The notes beneath the pieces are model-generated. The model did no database searches. It worked only from the letters and a program-made list of their open reading frames with translations, and had not been told where the DNA came from. Source: CAVQBL01 sp963710715 (GTDB lineage: Bacteria > Pseudomonadota > Gammaproteobacteria > DSM-16500). Taken from it: a DNA stretch of 64,000 bases. This document shows, piece after piece, positions 26,950-36,496 of this stretch; within the stretch, counting starts at the first letter, position 1, and each line of letters opens with the position of its first letter. Both the position numbers and the translations under genes were made by a program. The DNA is taken from positions 1 through 64,000 of the forward strand of contig CAVQBL010000013.1 of assembly GCA_963710715.1 (NCBI GenBank), written 5' to 3'.

Positions 26950-28236
26950 TTAAAGTGTCCAAATTGTAATTCCTGTATCAGAAAATTCTTTCGGATCCAA
27001 TATTCCTTTTATATCCATTATTAATCCATGGCGCTTAAGCATTGCTTTAATTTTGTTTTTACCAAGATCAACATATTGCTTATGAGCGACGGCTATAATA
27101 ACCGCATCGATATCAGTTAAATCTTTCCAGGGCGTGAGATTGATTCCATATTCTTTTTTTGCATCATCACTCTCTGCAATGGGGTCATGCACTAACACTT
27201 GTGTATCATAAGATTTAAGCTCTTTAATGATATCAGTTACCCCTGTGTCACGCAGGTCGGAACAATTTTCTTTATAAGTTAATCCCAGAACAGCAATGCG
27301 TGCTCTTTTGATAGGGATACCCAAATGAATGAGTTTTTTAATGGTTTGATCCGCAATAAATTTTGCGATATTTTCATTAACGCGTCGCCCTGCCATGATA
27401 ACGTCTGAGTGGCATCCTGCTTCTTCTGCTTTATGCATAAGATAGTAAGAATTAACACCTATACAATGTCCACCCACCAAGCCGGGTTGGAAAGGAATAT
27501 AGTTCCATTTGGTTTTCATGGCCTCAATCACCTCTCTTGTATTAATTCCAAGAGCATGCAGCATGATGGCAATTTCATTCATGAGGGAAATATTTACGTC
27601 GCGTTGTGTATTTTCAATTATTTTTGTTACTTCCGCGGTGCGAATAGTGGAGACGGGGTGTACCCCTGCTTTAACAGCACTTTTATAAACGTTGGCTACA
27701 ATCCCAAGAGTTTTCTCATCTGTTGCAGAGACAATCTTAGTAATAGTTGAAAAAGTGTGTTCTTTATCCGCTGGATTAATACGTTCAGGTGAGTAGCCAA
27801 CAGAGAAATCTTTGCCACACGTTAATTTGGATGTGCGCTCAAGAATGGGAATACATTTTTCTTCTGTCGCTCCGGGGTAAACTGTGGATTCATAAACAAC
27901 AATATCACCCTTTTTTAATTGTTTTCCTAGCATTTCTGAGACAGCAAACAATATTGAAAGATCAGGATGCTTGGTATCGTTAACAGGAGTTGGAACAGTA
28001 ACAATATGAAAGTCAGCTTTTTTTAAATCTTTTGGATTGCTGGTGAAATAAAGTTTAGTTGATTTCAGTTCTTTATCGGGGACTTCATTATTGCTGTCAT
28101 GACCTTTTTTCAGTTCTGCAATACGAGTTGGATTATGGTCAAAAGCAATTACTTTTTGGGTGTGGTTAAAGGCAACTGCGGTGGATAAACCGACGTAGCC
28201 TAGGCCAATAACAGAAATTTTACGTTGATGTGGCAT
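26950..28236 (-). CDS. UDP-N-acetylhexosamine 6-dehydrogenase, TviB/WbpO type
   Basis: The enzyme oxidises C6 of a UDP-HexNAc to the uronic acid using two NAD. The 428-residue protein has the N-terminal ISVIGLGYVGLSTAVAF Rossmann motif, TVPTPVNDTKHPDL, YESTVYPGATEE, GYSPERINP, EVTKIIENTQRDVNISLMNE, and the catalytic-Cys loop GLVGGHCIGVNSYYL. The C-terminal UDP-binding domain has LGLTYKENCSDLRDTG. The GGHCIG form and the length fit TviB/WbpO (UDP-GlcNAc or UDP-GalNAc) rather than UDP-glucose dehydrogenase. WecC-type activity on UDP-ManNAc made by the nearby WecB is the alternative. First gene of a two-gene unit with the epimerase. Confidence 0.82.
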   Translation of the reverse strand: MPHQRKISVIGLGYVGLSTAVAFNHTQKVIAFDHNPTRIAELKKGHDSNNEVPDKELKSTKLYFTSNPKDLKKADFHIVTVPTPVNDTKHPDLSILFAVSEMLGKQLKKGDIVVYESTVYPGATEEKCIPILERTSKLTCGKDFSVGYSPERINPADKEHTFSTITKIVSATDEKTLGIVANVYKSAVKAGVHPVSTIRTAEVTKIIENTQRDVNISLMNEIAIMLHALGINTREVIEAMKTKWNYIPFQPGLVGGHCIGVNSYYLMHKAEEAGCHSDVIMAGRRVNENIAKFIADQTIKKLIHLGIPIKRARIAVLGLTYKENCSDLRDTGVTDIIKELKSYDTQVLVHDPIAESDDAKKEYGINLTPWKDLTDIDAVIIAVAHKQYVDLGKNKIKAMLKRHGLIMDIKGILDPKEFSDTGITIWTL

Positions 28237-28330
28237 TTGTAATGAGTCCTATTCCATGGAAATAAACATATCCTAAGTAATTATCATAAATTCGGCAATT
28301 ACAAAATCGAAATGCAAATCTAACAGTGAA

Positions 28331-29413
28331 TCATCGGGCTCTTTCCCCAATAATTTGACCAATAATAGCTAATTGTCCATTTGGTCCATTGGCTGGATAA
28401 CTGGGTGATGCATTTCCTATAATACCCCAAACAAATATTCCGGCTGCTTTACCTCTTTTTTTTATCCAATGAGCACGAGCTTTCATTTCAGCGGTTGATT
28501 CTAAGAATTTGCCTTGAGGATCCCACTGTTTTTCTAAATCCAAACCTAGTAACAGTTTATTTGCTGGTACGTATTTTCTGTAATTAGCAAAGGATATTTT
28601 ATATTTATAATTTTTGCCTGCTTCATATGCCATGATATTCACATAATCGAGTTTATTTTCCACAGCAACTAAGACGGGAATAATTTCACCAGAATGGGGA
28701 GACCCAACGCGGCTACAATTTGGCGCATGAGTTATTTTGCAATGCTCTGGATCCGCTGCAGTTGAAAGGCTCGTTAAAGTAATTAATTTGTTCGGTAACT
28801 TTTCGCGTAATTTTGAAATTAACAGCGCAATATTTTGTGCTTGCTCAGCAGTTAATTCTTTTGGAGATTCAACATCTAAATCTACGCCATCTATTTTTAC
28901 ATTACCTAAAAATTTCGCTACGTTTCTTGAGTTATAGTGATAAGCAGGATATTTTTTATTAACTGCTTTCTTAATGCTTGCAGCTATTGCTTCTGCACTT
29001 TCAGGTGTTAATATGCTTGTCCAGATTTGCGAATAACTTTCTCCGCCTATGGCAAGTAAGATTTTCACTTTAGGATTATGGTATTTAAATCCGGTCCAGA
29101 TATTATAGGGTTGATTTTTCCCATCCTTTGCTTGGTCAGGATTTAAAAAATCATCTGAACCTACTACATCATAACTTTCGCCTTTTTGCATGATATTGGC
29201 AAAAGACAAATTTAACTGAGTAACACCCTTGGGGACTTTATTTTTAGGATTGCTACGCCTGCATTCTCCCATTCCCTTAACTCTCCCCCACGAACTCCAG
29301 CTGCCCCAATAAACGACATAAGAAATTGTGGAAGCTTGTCTCGCTTTGACATAAGTAGTTAGCCCAAAAAAAACTAACAAAATTGCGATTATTAATTTTA
29401 ATTGAGTAATCAT
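28331..29413 (-). CDS. Secreted glycoside hydrolase family 18 protein (chitinase-like)
   Basis: This 360-residue protein has an N-terminal signal peptide (LKLIIAILLVFFGLTTYVKA) and one GH18 barrel. YVVYWGSW forms beta-1, KVKILLAIGGES the SxGG-like strand, and IDGVDLDVES the DxxDxDxE catalytic motif with its Glu. MAYEAG and FVWGIIGN correspond to later barrel strands. GH18 enzymes cut beta-1,4-GlcNAc polymers or related amino-sugar chains. Inside an exopolysaccharide island it could release, trim or edit the polymer. It is also plausible as a chitinase or host-glycan enzyme. No carbohydrate-binding module is present. Confidence 0.82.
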   Translation of the reverse strand: MITQLKLIIAILLVFFGLTTYVKARQASTISYVVYWGSWSSWGRVKGMGECRRSNPKNKVPKGVTQLNLSFANIMQKGESYDVVGSDDFLNPDQAKDGKNQPYNIWTGFKYHNPKVKILLAIGGESYSQIWTSILTPESAEAIAASIKKAVNKKYPAYHYNSRNVAKFLGNVKIDGVDLDVESPKELTAEQAQNIALLISKLREKLPNKLITLTSLSTAADPEHCKITHAPNCSRVGSPHSGEIIPVLVAVENKLDYVNIMAYEAGKNYKYKISFANYRKYVPANKLLLGLDLEKQWDPQGKFLESTAEMKARAHWIKKRGKAAGIFVWGIIGNASPSYPANGPNGQLAIIGQIIGERAR

Positions 29414-29675
29414 AGTGCTTCCTTAGCTATAATCAAATATTATCCCATTACATCTTAATAGTAGGCTCATCCATATGATTTGTAATCATTTTTAATAGCC
29501 GTGTTTTATTGTTTCGATAAAAATTTGGATGAATATCTATGGGTTGTTTAAAAATTTACTTAATCAGCTATATCAACCCATATTAAAATCAATTAAAATA
29601 AAAAATATTTTCTTATGAACGCCTCATTAAAAGCTTTAGTTACAAAAAATAACCATTAGTTAAAAGGACTGATAA

Positions 29676-31058
29676 ATGGCTTTTTTTCCTTATTTTGCGC
29701 TTGGCCCGACTTCTGCTCTTTGTCTGGTTGGACTTATGCGAGGTCCGGATAAGACTATTCCTACTCCAGCAGATGATTACCAACAAGCGACCATCGATTT
29801 GGTCATACCAGCATATAATGAAGAAAAAAATATTGCGATGTGTCTTGAATCAATTGCTACACAAACCATTATGCCAAGTCATATTTTCCTGGTTGATGAT
29901 GGCAGTACAGACAAAACCAGCGAGTATGCACGATTATTCGCGGAAGCCATAGGCTTAAAGTTAACCCTGATTCGCCGCGAAAAATCGGAAGGCAAGACAT
30001 CAGTTCTACGCCAGATTGCAGGTGAAAGCAAAGCGGAAGTGTTATTTGTATTAGATGGCGATACAATATTGCACTCCCCAAACTACATTGAAAGATGTAT
30101 TCAAGAATTATACCAAGGCATTGGGATATCTGCCGCTTGTGGTATTGTCACTCCTCAAGTTAAAGGCGACAGAGAAAGGCTTCTTTCGACTCCTGCCATC
30201 GCAAAATTTATTGAAAAATTTCCAGAAATGAAAGGACTGCAGAGTGACGATAGATTCTTTGAGACTACCATTATTAATTATCGCGAGGAACTCTATCTTT
30301 TCTTGCAACGATTTATTTATCATGGCGAAATGGTTTTTTTCGGCAGTCTTATCAATCCAGTGGGTTGTGCTGTTGCTTACCGACGAGAGTATCTTAAGGC
30401 GGTATTAGAACACTATGGCGCTATACTCGGACACAATTTAACAGCTTCAGAAGATGTTTTTATTGGATTTGCTTTTGATAATATGGGCTATCGAAATATA
30501 CAAATTCAACAAATATTTGCTCTAACACTAGAGCCGCGACTTGAACGATTTCCCAAACAAGCCATAGCATGGTCTTCAGCGTTTCTTCAGAGTTGTTATT
30601 ATTTTAATTCATTAGTATGTACACCCTTCAAATCACCAGCGGCGCTTTTTCGATACATAAAAAACAAATTGAACTCTAAATATCAACAGATAGTTAATAA
30701 ACGCAAAATTCAAGAAGCTTACCGTCAAGCTTTTGGTGTGGAATTCACGAAGAAATACGGTCGACCCATAGGCTGGTTTATTTTTACATCGTTATTTGAA
30801 AAACTCGCGTTTCCAACTATTATGATCATTTTTGTTATCTTAGGTCTCTGGAAAGCTTTTGCATTTACTTTACTTGCAGAGCTGACAATTTACACTTTTG
30901 TGATTGTATTATTACATAGACGTAATCGCTTTAAGGATGCTTTAAAAAGCATAGCTTACACTCCTGTTCGTTACTCAATATTACTTTTGGATATTTATGT
31001 CATCGTGAATTTCGTCAAGGATATTTGGATTACAAAAAACAGGGAATGGAAAAAATGA
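29676..31058 (+). CDS. Membrane family-2 glycosyltransferase (PgaC-like), QxxRW altered
   Basis: This 460-residue protein has a short hydrophobic N-terminus and a GT-A domain with VIPAYNEEKN (44-52), VDDGSTD and VLDGDT (DGD 127-129). TASEDVFIGF (258-265) lies in the acceptor region, and two or three C-terminal membrane helices follow (about 365-450). Where processive synthases have QxxRW this protein has QAIAW (295-299), losing the Arg. AAAAGGA stands before the ATG. Its stop overlaps the next gene's start (ATGA), and that gene is a TPR-barrel exporter, so the unit mirrors pgaC-pgaA-pgaB. Polymer identity, perhaps a GlcNAc chain, is inferred. Confidence 0.8.
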   Translation: MAFFPYFALGPTSALCLVGLMRGPDKTIPTPADDYQQATIDLVIPAYNEEKNIAMCLESIATQTIMPSHIFLVDDGSTDKTSEYARLFAEAIGLKLTLIRREKSEGKTSVLRQIAGESKAEVLFVLDGDTILHSPNYIERCIQELYQGIGISAACGIVTPQVKGDRERLLSTPAIAKFIEKFPEMKGLQSDDRFFETTIINYREELYLFLQRFIYHGEMVFFGSLINPVGCAVAYRREYLKAVLEHYGAILGHNLTASEDVFIGFAFDNMGYRNIQIQQIFALTLEPRLERFPKQAIAWSSAFLQSCYYFNSLVCTPFKSPAALFRYIKNKLNSKYQQIVNKRKIQEAYRQAFGVEFTKKYGRPIGWFIFTSLFEKLAFPTIMIIFVILGLWKAFAFTLLAELTIYTFVIVLLHRRNRFKDALKSIAYTPVRYSILLLDIYVIVNFVKDIWITKNREWKK

Positions 31059-33496
31059 AAAAAAACAGTTTAATAATTGTAGCATGCTTGTTTCTATTTT
31101 GTTTCGTACAAACAGATCTTGCTATGAATAACGCGAACAATCAAACACAAATATCAAATCCCGATGCAAAAAATGCAGAGCTTCAAGCCATACAAGCTGC
31201 TTCTCTACGGGGGGATTATCAAGCTGCTGAAAAATTATTAACGGATTACCAACGCAACTATGGTGAAGACACTCAGTATTTAATTGAAAAAGCGCGCTAT
31301 TTTTCGCTAAACGGCAATCCGCAAGCAGCGCTTAAAATGGTTGAGCCACTGTTAAAAAATGACCCCCAAAATAAAACTCTTTTAGATATTAAAGACTATG
31401 CACTTTCACATTCAACTAATGCAGCAACTATCAATAACCCCGAGTTTCCACAAGTCAACCCTGATGTCAGTGCTGCTAGCCAAGCTTCCGATGCGGGAGA
31501 TTATAAGAAGGCAGTTGTATTATACAAACAGGCACTCGGCAAAAATTCAACTGATAAAGCTGGGTTAATTGGACTTGCACGCACATATCTTTTCATGACG
31601 AATTACAAAGATGGCGAAAAAATTCTCGCACAATACAAAAAAACCTATGGCGAAGATGATCAATACTTAACGGAAAAAGCGCGTGATTTGGCATTTACAA
31701 ATCATCCACAACAATCGTTAAATGTACTGGCGCCATTACTTAAGAAAAATCCAACGAATGATGATTTGTTAGACATAAAAAAATACGCAACTGATAGGCT
31801 GAAAGCATCTAATAAACAAGGTAACAGTGCTAAAACAGTTAGCAAAAAAGGTAGCCCTGCTAAAAAAACAGTTTCACCGCTTACTGCCGCAAAAAAAGCC
31901 TCAGCTTTTGCTAAGCAAAGAAATAACCCCCAGGCTTTTGCGATTGCTGCTAAAGATTATGTAGACGCAGGCGATGCAAAAAGCGCCTTAGTCATGATCG
32001 ATGACGCGTTAAATTTAGACCCAAAAAACTACAATTATTTATTATTAAAAGCAGAGATCGCTGATCGTCTTGAGAATCATACTGTTTCTTACAAAACGTA
32101 TGAGAAACTGTATAAAATAAATAGCTCCTCTCCAAAAATTATATTGGGATTTGCGCGCGCAGCAGGTGGTATAGGCTGGTATGAGCAATCTGTCGGTTTA
32201 TATAAGTTGTACTTAAAAAATGTCCCCAATGACAAAGCAGCATGGCTTGAATATGCGTATATTCAAAGTTTTCGTGGTAATAGTAGAGGCGCGATTAACA
32301 TCCTAGATGAATACTATCGCCGTTTTGGTGGTTCAGACACTTATTGGGCGGTAAGAGCCCGTATTCTTGCAGCTGCGGGGCAGTTTACAGAGTCCTTTGC
32401 GATTGTTAACAGTTTATTGCCACGCCTGCCAAAAAACTATGATCTTAATTTTGCGAATACAGTCAACTTTTTTTATAACAATCGACCTATCGAAATGTTC
32501 GAAAGTTTTAAGAGAGTCAACGCGCTTGACCCTAATAGCAATCAAACAAACGGATTATGGAGTTTTATCTATACTCCTTATCGCTCAAATATTAACTTGG
32601 ATCTCTATCGTTCATTTGATAGTGATACGGTAAAAATTACCCATGGTACGCTCAGTGGGCAATATTACCTATCACCGCTTACTTCATTAATTGGCAATGT
32701 TACCAATGAAGGATTAACTGCAACGGTTCCCAGTGGATTGAATCCTATTCAAGGCGGTCATTTGATTCATCTTAATGGAGCAAATATTGGTATTAATCAT
32801 CGCATCAATCCTAAAATTGCTGTGCAAGGATTAATTGGGGGACAAAATGGTGGCTATGGCGGGAACTCGTTCAATTACGAAGCCGATGCGCTCATGAATC
32901 CCAGTGAAAATCTAGCTCTGAATCTACAAGTTAGACGCGCTTTCTATGATCAATCTGCGCGTGCTGTGTCTCTTAGCGTAAAGCAGAACTTAGGCCAAGC
33001 GACTCTATTGTGGCAGCCCTTCATTCAATGCTATCTCCTCGTGAATGGTGGATACGCAACTTTCACGGATGGAAACACACTACGTGTTGCTGAAATTCGT
33101 CCTACAGTGCAAGTTCTTTCCACGGAAAGATTAAATGTTACCCTAGGCGTAGATGGTATTTTTAATAAATTTGGTAAAGTGCTAACAAATGGTTATTACA
33201 GCCCAACAAATTATAAATATGGTGGTGTTACCTCTGATTTTTACGTTAAGTATTCTGACGATGTTGGTTTTTCACTTTCCTTAGGTTTTGGATCACAACG
33301 CGATCAAACATTCACATCTTGGCGTCCAGCAAATGATTATACTCTTAAAGGCTACTTTGGTATTTATCAAAATTGGCTTTTAACTTTTACAGGCGCGCTT
33401 TCTACTCGTGGCGTTTCTATTGCAAATAATGTAAAGGCTAGTAGTACTTATAAAGTTTATGCTTTTGATTTAACAATCACACGCCGTTTAGGATGA
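31055..33496 (+). CDS. TPR and outer-membrane barrel exopolysaccharide export protein (PgaA/BcsC-like)
   Basis: This protein of about 813 residues has a signal peptide (SLIIVACLFLFCFVQ) and a periplasmic helical region of TPR-like repeats. Two near copies of AAxxLLxxYxxxYGEDxQYLxEKARxxxxxxNPQxxL occur at about 45-100 and 185-240. A Lys/Ala-rich linker, more TPRs (about 290-490) and a C-terminal beta-barrel of about 280 residues ending in RRLG follow. This is the layout of PgaA and BcsC export porins. The ATG at 31055 is chosen because it overlaps the upstream stop in ATGA with AGGGAA before it. Two upstream in-frame Mets are less likely. Confidence 0.78.
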   Translation: MKKNSLIIVACLFLFCFVQTDLAMNNANNQTQISNPDAKNAELQAIQAASLRGDYQAAEKLLTDYQRNYGEDTQYLIEKARYFSLNGNPQAALKMVEPLLKNDPQNKTLLDIKDYALSHSTNAATINNPEFPQVNPDVSAASQASDAGDYKKAVVLYKQALGKNSTDKAGLIGLARTYLFMTNYKDGEKILAQYKKTYGEDDQYLTEKARDLAFTNHPQQSLNVLAPLLKKNPTNDDLLDIKKYATDRLKASNKQGNSAKTVSKKGSPAKKTVSPLTAAKKASAFAKQRNNPQAFAIAAKDYVDAGDAKSALVMIDDALNLDPKNYNYLLLKAEIADRLENHTVSYKTYEKLYKINSSSPKIILGFARAAGGIGWYEQSVGLYKLYLKNVPNDKAAWLEYAYIQSFRGNSRGAINILDEYYRRFGGSDTYWAVRARILAAAGQFTESFAIVNSLLPRLPKNYDLNFANTVNFFYNNRPIEMFESFKRVNALDPNSNQTNGLWSFIYTPYRSNINLDLYRSFDSDTVKITHGTLSGQYYLSPLTSLIGNVTNEGLTATVPSGLNPIQGGHLIHLNGANIGINHRINPKIAVQGLIGGQNGGYGGNSFNYEADALMNPSENLALNLQVRRAFYDQSARAVSLSVKQNLGQATLLWQPFIQCYLLVNGGYATFTDGNTLRVAEIRPTVQVLSTERLNVTLGVDGIFNKFGKVLTNGYYSPTNYKYGGVTSDFYVKYSDDVGFSLSLGFGSQRDQTFTSWRPANDYTLKGYFGIYQNWLLTFTGALSTRGVSIANNVKASSTYKVYAFDLTITRRLG

Positions 33497-33502
33497 TATC
33501 AG

Positions 33503-34369
33503 GTGATAAAAAAACATTTTTTACTTTTCAGCATGCTTGCTTTAATTCTGTGTTATCAACAAGGTGTCATGGCAGAAACAGGTGATACTAACACAGCTAA
33601 CATTACACAGATCATCAACTGCGATAAAAATCAAGCTAACCTTCCAGAACCTCCTAAAATTCCAAAATTTGACTGGAAAGGAACAGGAGCCATCACACTT
33701 TGGTTTGATGATGCGTGGGTCACTCAATATACCAATGCTTTTCCTTTAATGAAAAAATATGGTTATGTAGGTGCGATTGCTGTTGCAGTCAAACTGGCTT
33801 GCTATCCAGAGTTTATGAATTGGGACCAACTGCGCACGCTGCAAAATCAAGGCTGGGAAACAACGGCGCATAGTGTTATGCACAATTGCGATCTGGGTTA
33901 CTATACGACTCAAACGACACAGTATGAATTAGCTGGATCTAAGCAAATGATCCAATCACACGGTTTACGCGCTGATCAATTTGTAATGCCTTGCGGGTAT
34001 AGCGGCCAGCAGATTAATGCCCTGTTTGAAGATAAACACCCGCCAATTATTGAAACGGCGAAAAAAAATTTTCAATCCTATCGCAGCACTCAATATGAAC
34101 GAATTAATTCCATACCGGTGGCGGATCCTTATAACTTAAATGCGTTTCAAATCAGGGACGCCACAACTGACCAGGAAATTCAGGCAATGATAAATAAAGC
34201 TATTACTGAACATGGTTGGTTGATTATCGTTATCCACCAAGTTGATGATACTGGTAGGCCATTTAGCATTACACCTGATAGATTTGAAAAAGTTCTTAAC
34301 ATGGTAAAAAAATCGGGTTTACCTGTAGTGCTACCTTCTCAGGTGTTAGCTATTAAAAAGAAATCGTAA
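33503..34369 (+). CDS. Secreted polysaccharide deacetylase (NodB/PgaB N-domain-like)
   Basis: The enzyme would remove acetyl groups from an N-acetyl-hexosamine polymer in the periplasm. The 288-residue protein starts with GTG six bases after the exporter stop and has a signal peptide (residues 1-24, QGVMAE). The NodB fold shows ITLWFDDAW (catalytic/metal Asp 69-70) and TTAHSVMH (metal His 123 and 127), followed by FVMPCGYSG and IVIHQVDD, all in the usual order. It lacks the C-terminal glycoside hydrolase domain of full PgaB. Third gene of the synthase-exporter-deacetylase unit. Confidence 0.82.
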   Translation: MIKKHFLLFSMLALILCYQQGVMAETGDTNTANITQIINCDKNQANLPEPPKIPKFDWKGTGAITLWFDDAWVTQYTNAFPLMKKYGYVGAIAVAVKLACYPEFMNWDQLRTLQNQGWETTAHSVMHNCDLGYYTTQTTQYELAGSKQMIQSHGLRADQFVMPCGYSGQQINALFEDKHPPIIETAKKNFQSYRSTQYERINSIPVADPYNLNAFQIRDATTDQEIQAMINKAITEHGWLIIVIHQVDDTGRPFSITPDRFEKVLNMVKKSGLPVVLPSQVLAIKKKS

Positions 34370-34440
34370 AGGTAATTATTCAGCGGTAACCACTGCCCTA
34401 CGTGCCCGCGTGCGTTTTTTCTTATCGTTACCTGACTTCT

Positions 34441-34623
34441 GCCACACATGCGAGCGCTGAAGTTAGATCGAAGCCCCGTCATTGCGAGCCCGCGCGTGCT
34501 TTTTTGCGCGGGCGTGGCAATCCAGGGAGCACAAAAATGTTCCCCTGGATTGCTTCGCATGAAAAGCACATGCTCGCAATGACGGGGCTTCGATCTAGCT
34601 TCAGCGCTCACCGCACGTGTGGC
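34441..34623. repeat. MITE-like nested palindromic repeat
   Basis: The ends are long imperfect inverted repeats of about 48 bases, running from GCCACACATGCGAGCGCTGA at the left to its inverse ending at 34623, and including GATCGAAGCCCCGTCATTG and its inverse. Inside is a second palindrome, CAATCCAGGG ... TCCCCTGGATTG. This is the longest-armed copy of the intergenic repeat found at several places in the window, between the convergent deacetylase and glmS genes. Confidence 0.75.
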
Positions 34624-34663
34624 ATAGTCAGGAGAAATTTTGAGATGTGGGTAATGATATGAT

Positions 34664-36496
34664 TTACTCAACCGTTACCGATTTTGCTAAATTGCGTGGC
34701 TGATCGATGTCAGTGCCTTTAATAAAGGCAACATGATACGCAAGTAATTGCATGGGAATAGCGTAAACAATGGGGCTAAGCAATTTATCAACGGATGGCA
34801 TCGTTATTACTCGGGTTTGGGAATTATTTTCAATTCCTGTTTCTTTGTCTGCAAACACTATAAGCTTTCCGCCTCTGGCCAATATTTCTTGTAAATTAGA
34901 TTTGAGTTTATCGATAAGTTCATCCATGGGTGCCAGCGCAATAACAGGTATTTGGGAATCGATGAGCGCAATTGGACCGTGCTTAAGTTCGCCTGCCGGA
35001 TAGGCTTCTGCATGAATATAAGAAATTTCTTTAAGCTTTAATGCACCTTCCATAGCAATAGGCAATTGTATGCCACGGCCTATAAATAAAGCATGTTCTA
35101 CGTGTGTAAAATCATTTGCTAAGTTTGTAATTTCAGGATCAAGTGTTAAAGTTTTTTGTAATAGGCGAGGTAGATTTGCTAAGCGTTTTATAAGAGAAAT
35201 TTCTGCATGTTCATCCAAGCGATGAAAACGGCCTAGAACAATAGTTAGTAAAAATAAAGCAACGAGTTGAGTGGTAAATGCTTTAGTAGAAGCAACACCA
35301 ACCTCAGGTCCCGCTGCTGTCAGAAACGTGAGATCTGATTCGCGCGCCAAAGTGCTTTCTGATATATTGCAAATAGCTAATGTGGCAGTATATCCTAATG
35401 TTTTTGCTCGCCGTAAAGCAGCAAGTGTATCAGCAGTTTCACCCGATTGAGAAATTGTTACAAACAGAGTGTCAGGTTCAACAACTTTTTGTCGATAGCG
35501 ATTTTCACTTGCGATTTCAACTTGGCATGGAATGCCAGCAATTTCCTCTAGCCAATATTTAGCAACCAAGCCAGAATGATAGCTTGTCCCGCAGGCGACA
35601 ATTTCAATACGACGAATGCGGGAAAAAATCTCAGGTGCTTTAATTCCAAATATTTCCGTGAGCACGTGGTGATAAGTAACACGCCCTGTCAAAGTGGAAA
35701 TAATACAGTCGGGTTGTTCAAAAATTTCTTTCAACATAAAGTGGCGATATTTACCTTTGATTGCCATCTTTTGGTCGAGATCAGAAACATGAACTGGGCG
35801 TTCTGTTTTTGTGCCGCTCGCATCGTAAATCATCACACGATCATGGTATATATCTGCAATGTCACCTTCTTCTAAATAAATAAATTGTTGTGTAACAGGT
35901 AATAATGCCATTTGATCCGATGCAATAAAGTTCTCATTAGTGCCAAGTCCAATGACCAGTGGGCTCCCGCGTCGTAAGGCAATTAAACGCTCTGGTTCGG
36001 CGCAGTGTAAAATTCCTATAGCAAATGCACCTTCCAGTTCAGCTGCAGTTCCTCGCACTGCCTCGAGAAAATTTTGCCCTAATTTGATTTTAAGATATAT
36101 TAAATGAGCAACGAGCTCTGAATCTGTTTCAGAAGTTAGCTTGCATCCCTCTTTTAATAACTGCATGCGCAGTACTTCATGATTTTCAATGATGCCATTA
36201 TGAACGATGGCGATTGTATTGCTAGCAATGTGCGGATGAGCATTTTCTTCGCTAGGTTTTCCATGAGTTGCCCAGCGGGTGTGAGCAATACCTATGTTTC
36301 CAGAGAGAGGTTCTGCTGCTAAAATTTTTTGTAAGTCTTTTACCTTGCCTATGGTACGGTGCCGTTGAAAATGGTGGTGGGAGTCGATGATGACAATTCC
36401 TGCAGAGTCATAACCACGATACTCCAGACGTTTTAGTCCTTCGAGTAGTATATCGCTTACATTTCTTTTGGCGACGGCACCCACAATTCCACACAT
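34664..36496 (-). CDS. glmS: Glutamine-fructose-6-phosphate aminotransferase
   Basis: GlmS makes glucosamine-6-phosphate from fructose-6-phosphate and glutamine, the entry into amino-sugar synthesis. The 610-residue protein begins MCGIVGAVAKRNV, so Cys after Met removal is the nucleophile of the glutaminase domain, with HTRWATHGKPSEENAHPH and HNGIIENHE. Two SIS isomerase domains follow, with ACGTSYHSGLVAKYWLE, SQSGETADTLAALR, STKAFTTQ and the C-terminal PRNLAKSVTVE. The start at 36496 is fixed by the required N-terminal Cys, so the 33 extra upstream codons are not used. It closes the exopolysaccharide island that glmM opens. No glmS ribozyme is visible upstream, where the gap is only 116 bases. 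Confidence 0.95.
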   Translation of the reverse strand: MCGIVGAVAKRNVSDILLEGLKRLEYRGYDSAGIVIIDSHHHFQRHRTIGKVKDLQKILAAEPLSGNIGIAHTRWATHGKPSEENAHPHIASNTIAIVHNGIIENHEVLRMQLLKEGCKLTSETDSELVAHLIYLKIKLGQNFLEAVRGTAAELEGAFAIGILHCAEPERLIALRRGSPLVIGLGTNENFIASDQMALLPVTQQFIYLEEGDIADIYHDRVMIYDASGTKTERPVHVSDLDQKMAIKGKYRHFMLKEIFEQPDCIISTLTGRVTYHHVLTEIFGIKAPEIFSRIRRIEIVACGTSYHSGLVAKYWLEEIAGIPCQVEIASENRYRQKVVEPDTLFVTISQSGETADTLAALRRAKTLGYTATLAICNISESTLARESDLTFLTAAGPEVGVASTKAFTTQLVALFLLTIVLGRFHRLDEHAEISLIKRLANLPRLLQKTLTLDPEITNLANDFTHVEHALFIGRGIQLPIAMEGALKLKEISYIHAEAYPAGELKHGPIALIDSQIPVIALAPMDELIDKLKSNLQEILARGGKLIVFADKETGIENNSQTRVITMPSVDKLLSPIVYAIPMQLLAYHVAFIKGTDIDQPRNLAKSVTVE

